A DNA stretch of 64,000 nucleotides, from contig NZ_FNYE01000015.1 in assembly GCF_900108945.1 (NCBI RefSeq), positions 62,001-126,000 of the forward strand, written 5' to 3'. The translations under genes were made by a program, and so were the position numbers. Source of the DNA: Paraburkholderia diazotrophica (GTDB taxonomy: Bacteria > Pseudomonadota > Gammaproteobacteria > Burkholderiales > Burkholderiaceae). Below the pieces are notes generated by a model, which saw nothing but the letters and a program-made list of their open reading frames with translations, had not been told where the DNA came from and ran no database searches. Shown here in pieces: positions 8,780 through 16,434 of this stretch (position 1 is the first letter of the stretch; every line of letters starts with the position of its first letter).

Positions 8780-9484
8780 CTACTGTCCACTTCCCAAGCG
8801 AGAGCCGTCGCTCTTCGCAGACCTTGCCTTGCGCTTGCGGGGGCGCTCGCTGGCCTCCGCAAGCGCCTGGCGGACCACGGCCTGCGCGGCCCAGCCACTG
8901 GCGGCCAGCGCCTCGTCGATGCTTGCACCGACGACATCGCGCAGCGACAGCATGGCCTCCGTTCCCATCAGCATGGCCAACGCATGGGCGAGCCGTCGAC
9001 GCGCAGCCGGTGTCAACTCGTTCTTCAATGCCTCCACGATCGGATCGACATACTGCATGCGCCGCGCAGGCCGCGGCGGTCGCGATTCCGGCGGGTTGTC
9101 CAGCCACGCCGACATGAACGAACGCTCCACCGCGTGCAGGCCCACCTCATCGTCGAGCAACAGCTTGTTCATGGTGCGCGCCGCGCGGGTAGCCACCTCT
9201 GCCGGATCGTCGTGTCCGGGACGGCAGAAGCTTTCAAGCGGCGGCACCGCGCGCTCGAACATCGCGTCGCTGATCAGGTCCTCGACCGAGGAGTAATAGC
9301 GATAAGCCGTGGCGCGGGACACCATCGCGCGCTCCGCCACCTCGGGGAAGCTGGGCCTGCGGCCACCTTCGCAGAGCGCGAGCGCCGCATCGATGAGCGC
9401 GCGCCGCGTGCGGCGGCGTTGATTGGTGCGGCCTTCGCCGGCCGACGCGGGGCACGCGTTCCGGCTTGACGTATTGGTTTTCAT
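8780..9484 (-). CDS. TetR-family regulator
   Basis: A 234-residue protein with a TetR DNA-binding domain at about residues 24-70 (TRRALIDAALALCEGG, then SFPEVAERAMVSRATAYRYY, the helix-turn-helix). The remainder is a helical ligand-binding domain, and the C-terminus is very basic (ERPRKRKARSAKSDGSR). It is divergent from the NTF2-like gene at 9562, with a 16-bp palindrome (9495-9510) between them, so it probably represses both itself and that gene. The ligand is unknown. Confidence 0.88.
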   Translation of the reverse strand: MKTNTSSRNACPASAGEGRTNQRRRTRRALIDAALALCEGGRRPSFPEVAERAMVSRATAYRYYSSVEDLISDAMFERAVPPLESFCRPGHDDPAEVATRAARTMNKLLLDDEVGLHAVERSFMSAWLDNPPESRPPRPARRMQYVDPIVEALKNELTPAARRRLAHALAMLMGTEAMLSLRDVVGASIDEALAASGWAAQAVVRQALAEASERPRKRKARSAKSDGSRLGSGQ

Positions 9485-9494
9485 CGTCTATTAA

Positions 9495-9510
9495 TGAGAC
9501 TGCTGTCTCA
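9495..9510. promoter_or_regulatory. Candidate TetR operator
   Basis: The perfect palindrome TGAGAC-TGCT-GTCTCA lies 10 bp upstream of the TetR start and 51 bp upstream of the NTF2-like gene. A third half-site GTCTCA follows at 9523-9528. Position and symmetry fit a TetR dimer site controlling both directions. Confidence 0.6.
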
Positions 9511-9561
9511 ACAAAAGATACCGTCTCAGTATACGTCATTGTCGCACGATAGAGGAGCATC

Positions 9562-9999
9562 ATGGAGCCGATCCAGAAGGAGCAGTTCGATCGCATGATC
9601 GATCGTCATTTCCGCTTCGAGGCGGAAGACGACGTCGAGGGCGTGCTGAGCACGATGGTCCCGGATGTCGAGCATGACGTGGTGGGCTCGCCCACCGGCC
9701 CGCTGCACGGCAGGCAGCAAGCGCGCGCCTTTTACGACGCGCTGTTCGCGGATCTTTCCGGCGAGAAGGTGACCTCGCTGCGCCGCTATTACGGGCCGGA
9801 CTTCGTCGTCGACGAGAGCCTGTGGGAGGGCACCGCGCCGGGCACGCCCTTCGGAATTTCGGGCGGTGGGCGGCGCCTGAGCTTTCGCCTGCTGCACGTG
9901 TTCGACATGGCGCCCGACGGCCTGATCCGGCGCGAGAACGTGTGGATCGATCTCGCTTCGATCATGCAGCAATTGGGCGCCGTCCCGGCCGCTTCGTGA
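9562..9999 (+). CDS. NTF2-like / SnoaL-fold protein
   Basis: A 145-residue protein with the cone-shaped NTF2-like fold: an N-terminal helix (FDRMIDRHFRFEAEDDVEGV), a SxMxPDVEHDVVG strand with polar pocket residues, then GRQQARAFYDALFADL and a run of beta-strands ending in NVWIDLASIMQQLG. Relatives include steroid isomerases, polyketide cyclases and many uncharacterised enzymes that act on small hydrophobic molecules. A ribosome site AGAGGAG precedes the ATG. It faces the TetR gene and is followed after 28 bp by a small membrane protein, which suggests a two-gene TetR-controlled unit. The reaction is unknown. Confidence 0.8.
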   Translation: MEPIQKEQFDRMIDRHFRFEAEDDVEGVLSTMVPDVEHDVVGSPTGPLHGRQQARAFYDALFADLSGEKVTSLRRYYGPDFVVDESLWEGTAPGTPFGISGGGRRLSFRLLHVFDMAPDGLIRRENVWIDLASIMQQLGAVPAAS

Positions 10000-10027
10000 C
10001 GGCCGCTGATCATCGGGGAGCAATGCC

Positions 10028-10459
10028 ATGACCGACAATGCTCGCAGCCGCGCCTGGCTCCGCGTGGCCGTCGTTTATTTTGCCGCCGCGGTGGCGCTGG
10101 GCATCGTGATGGGCGCGTCTGGCGACCACACGCTCACCGCTGTGCATGCGCACCTCAACCTCCTCGGCTGGGTCTCGATGGTGCTGTTCGCGCTGATCGG
10201 CATGGTCCATCCGGCCATCGCTGAGGGCCGGGTGGCGACCGCACAGTTCTGGCTGCACAACATCGGCGTGCCCGTGATGCTGGGCGCGCTGGCGCTGCGG
10301 CTCAAGGGCTACACGGCGGCCGAGCCGGTGATCGGCCTCGCGTCCGTTGTCGTCGGCATCAGCGTGGTGCTGTTCGCCTGGCTGGTGTTCACGCGCATCG
10401 GCGCACGGCCGGCCACCGGTGGAGGAAGGGACGCACGAATTCGACTGCCTGTTTCGTGA
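10028..10459 (+). CDS. Four-helix membrane protein, haem-copper-oxidase subunit I-like
   Basis: A 143-residue protein with about four membrane helices. The segment VHAHLNLLGWVSMVLFALIG, followed by MVHP, resembles one haem-ligand helix of cbb3-type oxidase subunit I and nitric-oxide reductase NorB. Small stand-alone proteins of this kind are widespread and uncharacterised; one domain alone cannot form an oxidase. GGGGAG lies just upstream of the ATG. The last ~17 residues (GGGRDARIRLPVS) are polar and unlike the rest, and downstream sequence is low-quality intergenic text, so the natural C-terminus may have been replaced. It is probably co-transcribed with the NTF2-like gene. Confidence 0.65.
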   Translation: MTDNARSRAWLRVAVVYFAAAVALGIVMGASGDHTLTAVHAHLNLLGWVSMVLFALIGMVHPAIAEGRVATAQFWLHNIGVPVMLGALALRLKGYTAAEPVIGLASVVVGISVVLFAWLVFTRIGARPATGGGRDARIRLPVS

Positions 10460-11030
10460 GCGTGGTGAGCGGCCCAATCGCCCGGCACCGTGGGCGCTGC
10501 CCGAAGCGAGCCGGAACGCGGAAACAGCGTCGGCAGGTCGCGACGACGCCCATCGACTTGACCCTGCGCGGCAGACATCTCGTCGCGTATCCAGCGGATA
10601 GATAGATCAGCATCACGTTCGTACGCGGGATAGCGCGTCGGATATCCCACCGGAACCACGGCACCGGAGCAAGCTGGATGCACACTTTGCCGACATCATG
10701 AACTGCCGGTAATGAGTCGAAGCGGACGTCAATCGCTTGCGACCAAAGGTCGCTCCTGGCCGGGGTTACGCGTCCATCTACGTCGCCGGAAATTTGTCGT
10801 TGAGACTCGAACGTCAGCTCTGTGGAAGGTTCACGGAACTGGTGCTTTCGGCCACAAACTGCCGGTCACATGCGCCGCCGGCAGGCCGCTCAGGCGTCGG
10901 CTCTGCTTCGCAACCGGCCATCTGATTGTCACAAGGCGAGCGCTCGGTCATCGGCCAGAAAGGACATCAATCTGAGCGCCCAACGACGCCCAGCTCCACC
11001 GAGCGGGAGCGACTCCTCTGTTAATCCCTG
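10460..11030. other. 571-bp stretch without a supported gene
   Basis: No frame looks coding on either strand. The text from about 10720 to 10990 resembles the gene-free material at 8600-8760 in composition and phrasing (repeated short words such as GCCGG, CGGTCA, CGAACGTCAGCT), which hints that the TetR/NTF2/membrane-protein block is flanked by relics of the same type. Confidence 0.4.
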
Positions 11031-11894
11031 TCAGCTTGCCGGATTGCGTGCCATGACGATCCACGCCGCGCCGTCGATCATCACCGACCGCTCGCCGGGG
11101 AGGCCCGCGAAGGCGGCGCGAACCGCGGCCGACGCGCGGGCGCGGATGTCGTCGGGCTGATCAGCGAGCGCGCGCGACAGTGGGCCGACCTCGAGCGTCA
11201 TTTTCACCGCGTCGTCGATCGCAGCGTCCCGCGTCCCGCCCTCGCCGAACGGTACGGAAGCATCGAAGGGCGCGATAGCGATATCGGCGAAGCCGGCTGC
11301 GGTCAGGATGCGCGACACCCGCCCCCGGTCGCCGAACGAAAATGGGCCGGGCGCTTCGGGATCGGGCGGCGCGCTCGGCGGGAGGATGCCCTTGATCGCG
11401 CCCATCGGCAGGCGCACCCAATCGTTCTCGGCCGCGCCGCGCCAGCAGACGAAAGCGACCCGCCCGCCTGGCCGCAGCGCGCGTCGCATATGGGCGAACG
11501 CCGCTGTCGGATCGTCGAAGAACATCACGCCGAAACGCGAGAACAGGATGTCGAACGCGCCCTCGGGCAGCTCGGCGCTGCTGGCGTCGGCCACCTGGTA
11601 AAGGACCTGCGTATCCTGTGGCGCAAGCGCGCGCGCTCGGCCGATCAGCGGTGCGGATATGTCCACGCCCAGCACTTGCCCTCGCGCGCCGACGCGGGCG
11701 GCCAGAGCCAGACTCGACGCGCCCGCGCCGCAGCCGACGTCCAGCACGCGCTCGCCCGCCGCGGGCGCAACGGCTTCGATCGCGGCCTCACCGAAGACCG
11801 CCACCATGGCGTCGAGCCGGGCCTGGTTGGCGACCCAGCGCTCCCCGCTTTGACCATTCCAGTCGGCAACCTGATAGGCATTTTGCTCTGCCAT
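11031..11894 (-). CDS. SAM-dependent class I methyltransferase
   Basis: A 287-residue protein with the class I fold: motif I VLDVGCGAGASSLALA (about residues 50-65), the acidic strand VLGVDISAPLI, and post-motif FDILFSRFGVMFFDDP then LRPGGRVAFVCW. This is the Methyltransf_11/25 type, related to UbiE-like C- or O-methyltransferases. The start at 11894 is set by AGGAGA six bases upstream; the frame extends beyond it without merit. Neighbours are minus-strand oxidoreductases with 110-bp gaps. The substrate is not predictable. Confidence 0.87.
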   Translation of the reverse strand: MAEQNAYQVADWNGQSGERWVANQARLDAMVAVFGEAAIEAVAPAAGERVLDVGCGAGASSLALAARVGARGQVLGVDISAPLIGRARALAPQDTQVLYQVADASSAELPEGAFDILFSRFGVMFFDDPTAAFAHMRRALRPGGRVAFVCWRGAAENDWVRLPMGAIKGILPPSAPPDPEAPGPFSFGDRGRVSRILTAAGFADIAIAPFDASVPFGEGGTRDAAIDDAVKMTLEVGPLSRALADQPDDIRARASAAVRAAFAGLPGERSVMIDGAAWIVMARNPAS

Positions 11895-12005
11895 GTCATC
11901 TCCTTGTTCCGATTCGCTCTTAACTAAGCTGTCCGATGCCAAAGCGCGCATCGCAGTCAGAGCCCCCGCTTGTTCGAGGAACGCCTCACGCCAGCGCTCC
12001 AGGAG

Positions 12006-12806
12006 TTAAGCGTCCACTATTCTTTTCAACGTGGCCCTTTGCATTGATCGCGGCGTCAGACGATTTGAAAAGGCTGCAATCTTGTTCGACAGCCCCGCGA
12101 CCACCATAGCCTTTCCTTGCAACAACGCCCGAATACCGCTCGCGGCGACTGGACGAGGCTTCATCGTGAGGAGGCGCAGCATGGCCGAGGTGGTTGCGCC
12201 GGCTGCCTCATCGAAGCCCGTCGCGGTGTGCCCCGGGCAGAGACTGGTAACAACCACACCATGCGGGCGGAGTTCGTCGTGCAGGGCCTCGCCAAGGGCG
12301 AGTACATATGACTTGGTCGCCGCATAGGCAGCGTAGCTGGGAATGGCCTGGAAGGCCACGAGGCTAGCGACGAGAAGCATATGTCCAGATCGCCGCTTGG
12401 CCATATCGCGGCCGAAGAGATAGGTCAGCTCTGTGAGCGTCGTGATGTTGAGCTGGATCATGTTCGCGGTGCGCTCGATCGGCGTTTCGAATAAGTCGCC
12501 GTGCAGGCCGTATCCGGCGTTGTTCAACAAGATGTCGACGGTCACCGACCTCGCGTCGAGACTGCATTTCAAGCGGCTGGCCGCGCCCGGCGAGGCAAGA
12601 TCGATCGGCTCGACCAGTACATCCACCCCGTATTTGCGGCGTAGATCGGAGGCAAGCTTTTCCATCGACTCCTGCCGTCGGGCCGCCAATACGAGATTGA
12701 CTTTGTGCGCAGCCAGTAGATCTGCGAATTCAAGGCCGAGGCCACTCGATGCCCCGGTGATCAGAGCCCATTTTCCGGCGAAGCTGTTCATTGGTTGTTT
12801 CGACAT
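12006..12806 (-). CDS. Short-chain dehydrogenase/reductase
   Basis: A 266-residue classical SDR. The cofactor site is ALITGASSGLGLEFADLL, the NNAG motif is ILLNNAGYG, and the catalytic YxxxK is in SYAAYAATKSYVL. The start MSKQPMNSF at 12806 follows GGAAGAGA. The C-terminal ~60 residues (RPVAASGIRALLQGKAMVVAG) match the DltE/YqjQ-type subgroup, whose substrates are mostly unknown. It lies between a methyltransferase and a flavoprotein on the same strand, perhaps in one loose transcription unit. Confidence 0.87.
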   Translation of the reverse strand: MSKQPMNSFAGKWALITGASSGLGLEFADLLAAHKVNLVLAARRQESMEKLASDLRRKYGVDVLVEPIDLASPGAASRLKCSLDARSVTVDILLNNAGYGLHGDLFETPIERTANMIQLNITTLTELTYLFGRDMAKRRSGHMLLVASLVAFQAIPSYAAYAATKSYVLALGEALHDELRPHGVVVTSLCPGHTATGFDEAAGATTSAMLRLLTMKPRPVAASGIRALLQGKAMVVAGLSNKIAAFSNRLTPRSMQRATLKRIVDA

Positions 12807-12896
12807 CGTTCTCTTCCTCAACTCTTTGATCAGCGAATGGGGCTCAGCCACATTCTCAATCGGAACACCCGCCTATCCTTTGGGGAGTCTGTGCTC

Positions 12897-13790
12897 TCAA
12901 ACCAGCATCGACTGCTGGGCGAAGATACCCGCCATCGCGCCCTGCGATGATGCCTGGGTGACCGAGGGCAAGAAGGCCGTGGCGAGGTCGCCGGCGGCGT
13001 AAATGCCAGGCATGCTGGTTTGGCGGCGCTCGTCGACCTTGAGGGCGATGCCGACAGGCGTATCGACCGTGGCAAGGCCCAGCGATTCATGCAGGCTCGC
13101 GGACGGCTTGTTGCGCGGATGGGCGAACAGAACGTCAACCGCGACATTGCGGCGGGTATCGAGATTGACGGTAGTGATATGGCCTTTGTGATGGGCGATC
13201 TCGACGATCCGGCCATCGACCACAGGTATGTTGCGGCGCGCCAGATCGGCCTGGATATCGGGCGCAATGTCATGACCATCGGCAAAAACAGTCAACTTGT
13301 CAGTCCAATCGCGGAACAGCCTGACAGACTGGTAGGACTGCGGGCCGGACCAGACGAGGCCCCAATGCTGGCCGGCGACTTCAAAGCCGTCGCAATAGGG
13401 GCAGGGCACGATGGACGTGCCCCAGCTTTCGGCAAAGCCCGGAACATCAGGCATCTGGTCGGCGACGCCATAGCTCAGGATCAGGCGGCGCGCCCTTAGG
13501 CTTTCGTTATCGTCAGTGACGACGCAGAAATTGTCGATGGCGCCAGACACGCTCTCCGCCCGCGCATTGACCAGCCTGATCGTTGGATAGCGCGCCAGCT
13601 GCTGCCGCGCCTCGACCAGGATGTCCACCGGCGGCTTGTGATCGTGGCCGAGCAGGCCATGCGAGTGGCCGGCGAAGCGATTGCGCGGCAGGCCGGTATC
13701 GAGAACGGTGACCTTGCGGCGGGCACGGCCGAGCTGCAGGGCGGCGGCGAGGCCGGCAAAGCTGCCGCCGATGATGATGACGTCATTCAT
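12897..13790 (-). CDS. Thioredoxin-reductase-like FAD/NAD(P) oxidoreductase
   Basis: A 297-residue flavoprotein. The FAD Rossmann motif is GGSFAGLAAALQLGRA (residues 8-23), the redox dithiol is C130-P-Y-C133 in VPCPYCDGFE, and the C-terminal FAD motif is MPGIYAAGDLAT. The NAD(P)-domain glycine motif is not obvious in WGLVWSGPQSYQS, so the second nucleotide site may be altered; this is typical of thioredoxin-reductase-like and ferredoxin-reductase-like proteins. The start is the ATG at 13788-13790. It is divergent from a TetR gene at 14078, with several palindromes between them, and is the likely target of that regulator. Confidence 0.85.
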   Translation of the reverse strand: MNDVIIIGGSFAGLAAALQLGRARRKVTVLDTGLPRNRFAGHSHGLLGHDHKPPVDILVEARQQLARYPTIRLVNARAESVSGAIDNFCVVTDDNESLRARRLILSYGVADQMPDVPGFAESWGTSIVPCPYCDGFEVAGQHWGLVWSGPQSYQSVRLFRDWTDKLTVFADGHDIAPDIQADLARRNIPVVDGRIVEIAHHKGHITTVNLDTRRNVAVDVLFAHPRNKPSASLHESLGLATVDTPVGIALKVDERRQTSMPGIYAAGDLATAFLPSVTQASSQGAMAGIFAQQSMLV

Positions 13791-13985
13791 GGCGATGGGC
13801 TCCGTGTTGTGGATGGAGGGGGTGGGCTGGGCCTGGCGCGCAATATCGTCCAGCGAAACGCGCTCAAGACGGCCAGCGGGCAGGGTTTCGGCATCGGCGA
13901 GAAAGTCGCCCGTCACTGTGTTGACCGGCCGACAATGCCGCATTCGATATCGCCGGGCGGCCCAGGGAAATTTGAATCTGGACAA

Positions 13986-14036
13986 CAGGTTGAAACCTGG
14001 CCATTGGCTTGCAGATTTCAGATACTTCGTGGTATC
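13986..14036. promoter_or_regulatory. Palindromes between flavoprotein and TetR genes
   Basis: Two perfect inverted repeats lie in the divergent promoter region: CAGGTT-GA-AACCTG (13986-13999) and GATAC-TTCGTG-GTATC (14021-14036). A third, imperfect one follows just before the GTG start at 14078. One of them is probably the TetR operator; sequence alone does not say which. Confidence 0.4.
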
Positions 14037-14077
14037 GTAATTCGAGAATTTGAATACTGTCAAGTACTGGAATTGTC

Positions 14078-14713
14078 GTGACCGAAAACAGCCAGGGCCG
14101 GCGCGGCCGGCCCGCCAACGAGGCGCTTGCCCAAACGATCGTCGACGCCGCGGGCGAGCTCTTTGTGGAATTGGGTTTTCAAGCGACGACGTTGGACAAG
14201 GTCGCCCAGCGGGCGAAGATATCCAAGCTCAGCATCTATCGGCACTTCGAGAACAAGGAGGCGCTATTCAGCGCGGCCATCGCGGCCGGCTGCCATCAGT
14301 TGTTTGCACCACAGGCCCTTCTTGAAGGCGTCGACGGTTCGGTCGACGATCAGCTCATGGCGGTGGGATCATCACTGCTTCGCACGCTGTTGAGATCAGA
14401 CGTCCGCAGTGTCGAAGCCATGGTCATGGCCGAGAAGACGAATCAGAAGTCGTTAAGCAAGCTCCATTACGAAGCTGGCCCCGCCCATGTCATCGATCAA
14501 ATCGAGGCCCTGTTGCGTCAGTTGCACGCGAAGGCGCTTCTGAACGTGCCCGATCCTCTATGGTCCGCCCGCTTGTTTGCCGCGCTTTTCAAAGGATCCG
14601 ATCTCCTGATGATCGCACGCTTCGATCAGGCGAGAGCGGCGGACGACAACGAAATCGAATCCTATTGCCGGTCGGCCGTCGCCATGTTCATCGCCGCGCA
14701 CGGTGGCATCTAA
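14078..14713 (+). CDS. TetR-family regulator
   Basis: A 211-residue regulator starting with GTG. The N-terminus RRGRPANEALAQTIVDAAGE leads into the helix-turn-helix TTLDKVAQRAKISKLSIYRH, then FENKEALF, as in AcrR/TetR proteins. The C-terminal domain resembles TetR_C_14-type dimerisation domains (RSVEAMVMAE, then DPLWSARLFAALFKG). It is divergent from the flavoprotein at 12897. Its stop is only 3 bp from a transposase remnant, so the 3' flank is a recombination junction. Confidence 0.88.
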   Translation: MTENSQGRRGRPANEALAQTIVDAAGELFVELGFQATTLDKVAQRAKISKLSIYRHFENKEALFSAAIAAGCHQLFAPQALLEGVDGSVDDQLMAVGSSLLRTLLRSDVRSVEAMVMAEKTNQKSLSKLHYEAGPAHVIDQIEALLRQLHAKALLNVPDPLWSARLFAALFKGSDLLMIARFDQARAADDNEIESYCRSAVAMFIAAHGGI

Positions 14714-14715
14714 AG

Positions 14716-14822
14716 GTGCGCTATCGTGGCCGATGAAGAACACGCAGCAATTGCATACGCTGTTCGCCCTGAGCAACCTATGGATGATGCGTGGACGACT
14801 GATGGGCGAGGCCATTGCATGA
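14716..14822 (+). pseudogene. 3' remnant of an IS5-family transposase
   Basis: VRYRG is read at 14716-14730; one base is then missing and the next frame gives KNTQQLHTLFALSNLWMMRG then RLMGEAIA and a stop at 14820-14822. From memory of the family, VRYRGLxKNTxQLxTLFALxNLW is the conserved C-terminus of IS5-group (ISL2/IS1031-like) transposases. Only the last ~35 codons remain, with a frameshift, so the element is dead. The outer end of the element probably lies before about 14970, but no inverted repeat could be assigned. Confidence 0.7.
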
Positions 14823-14969
14823 GCACAAAAGCCGCCCGTGCGGGCAGGCAATCGGCGCCTTCTTTATGCCGAACGTCGCGCTGCATTCGAGCCAGGTGCC
14901 GCACCGCTTGCACCGCATCGGCCCTATGTTGATGGCTCAGTGCGGCAAAACGAGTTCTGAACACCATCC

Positions 14970-15263
14970 CTAACCTTGCGGGTGCTTTCTTTCGATCTCG
15001 TGAACGACAAGCTGACTGGATACAGAGAAATCAAACTTACGCTCGGGAGCAATTCGTGGGTGGAGCAAGACGTCATCCTTGCACGGCGTAAGCCGCCTCA
15101 CCAACTCACGGGTCTGAGCGTCCGCAGAGGCCGATGACTTGCCGTCGCCTGGTGGACAAGGGAATGACCGTTCCACTCCGATACCCAGATTACCTGCCGA
15201 CGAAGCACGCCAGTGCGCATCGAGCACTTGACGCATTTGTCTGTCGTACACGAATCGCCTCAC
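14970..15263 (-). CDS. Short open frame of unknown nature
   Basis: A 97-codon frame whose second half (TRELVRRLTPCKDDVLLHP, then IAPERKFDFSVSSQLVVHEI) has protein-like composition, while the first half does not. It overlaps the aldo/keto reductase end by 4 bp and has no clear ribosome site. It may be the tail of a gene whose front was lost when the adjacent insertion sequence decayed. I recognise no family. Confidence 0.25.
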   Translation of the reverse strand: MRRFVYDRQMRQVLDAHWRASSAGNLGIGVERSFPCPPGDGKSSASADAQTRELVRRLTPCKDDVLLHPRIAPERKFDFSVSSQLVVHEIERKHPQG

Positions 15264-16198
15264 GCGGTTGACGGTGGAATGAAACCCGGACTGCCCGTCT
15301 TCACGACTTCGTTGAACCGCTGTCGCGTCTCTATTGCGTTGATCTCATCGAAGGCATCGGAAGGAAGCGCGGAAATGTCGAAATTCTCCCGTGCTCGCGC
15401 CGCCGTTTTTGGCGTCGTGAGAACCGCCGTGCCGCGCTGCACGGCCCACGCGAGCAGCACTTGCGCCGGCGTTCTTTCCAGACGGGCGGCAATACGCGCA
15501 ATGACGGGATCTTCGAGCGGCCCCGGTCTGATTCCATGCCCGAGCGGCGCGAACGCAGTGAAGACGATGCCCCGCTGGTTGCAGTATGCCAGCAACTCCG
15601 TTTCAGGCAGATACGGATGCGATTCGACCTGAATCGCCGCAGGCTTGTTTTTCGCGGAGTCATACAGCGGCTGAAGCTCGCTCAGCGTGATGTCGGAGAA
15701 TCCGATCGCGCGGCATCGTCCTCGGTCGACGAGTTCTTCCATCGCGTGCCACGTGTCGAGCAATGTCACGCTTACGTCGTAAAGCACATTTCCGTTTGCG
15801 TCACGCGGGTCCTGTTCGTCGCCCGCCTGAAACGCGAAGGGCGTGTGGACCAGATAAAGGTCCAGATAGTCGAGTCCCAGCCTTTCAAGACTCCCGTCGA
15901 GAGCGCGGCCGACGCGCTCGGGCCGGTGGTTTGAATTCCACAGTTTAGTCGTCGCGAAGATCGCATCCCGCGCGATCCCACGCGCCGATAGTCCCGACTC
16001 CAGCGCAGCGCCTACCTCTCGCTCGTTGCGATAGCGCTCGGCGCAATCGAAGTGCCGGTAGCCCGCTTCGATCGCGTCGCGCGTGGCACTGACCGTCGTC
16101 GCCGGATCGGCGATCAGCGTACCAAAACCGATGACGGGCATGTGTCCGCCGTCACGCAGCGCCACCGTCCCGCTGCGGAAATCATTCGACCCGATCAT
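15260..16198 (-). CDS. Aldo/keto reductase
   Basis: A 312-residue AKR, the normal length. The catalytic tetrad is visible: D51 and Y56 in HFDCAERYRNE, K85 in FATTKLWNSN, and H118 in LYLVHTPFAF. The pyridine-nucleotide contact region near the C-terminus (LTTPKTAARARENFDI) is close to the S-x-x-x-R/N pattern expected for NADPH, with PK in place of PKS. It reduces aldehydes or ketones with NADPH; the physiological substrate is unknown. It stands alone between mobile-element debris and the efflux operon. Confidence 0.9.
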   Translation of the reverse strand: MIGSNDFRSGTVALRDGGHMPVIGFGTLIADPATTVSATRDAIEAGYRHFDCAERYRNEREVGAALESGLSARGIARDAIFATTKLWNSNHRPERVGRALDGSLERLGLDYLDLYLVHTPFAFQAGDEQDPRDANGNVLYDVSVTLLDTWHAMEELVDRGRCRAIGFSDITLSELQPLYDSAKNKPAAIQVESHPYLPETELLAYCNQRGIVFTAFAPLGHGIRPGPLEDPVIARIAARLERTPAQVLLAWAVQRGTAVLTTPKTAARARENFDISALPSDAFDEINAIETRQRFNEVVKTGSPGFIPPSTA

Positions 16199-16434
16199 CG
16201 CGAACCCTCCACGCGCACTGCGCCCTCACATGCTAGGACGGTTTGCTCGCGGCGTCATGGCAAGTGCCCGCCCTTGCAGTGTTCGTCAAATTGAAAACGC
16301 AGCAAAACGATAAAACTGTCACATGTCCAGCTACACGGGGGCTTGCGAGCTGCCCCCAAATAAATGTCGACCAGGAGCCAAGCGAGGCTGCCTGGGCGAC
16401 GCGATTAGACTCTGTCCGGGAACGCGGGTGCGGA

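Noticed and set aside
16337..16357. Hairpin GGGGGC/GCCCCC after the efflux lipoprotein
   Set aside because: The flanking A-rich side is wrong for terminating the minus-strand operon, and the stem is only 6 bp.
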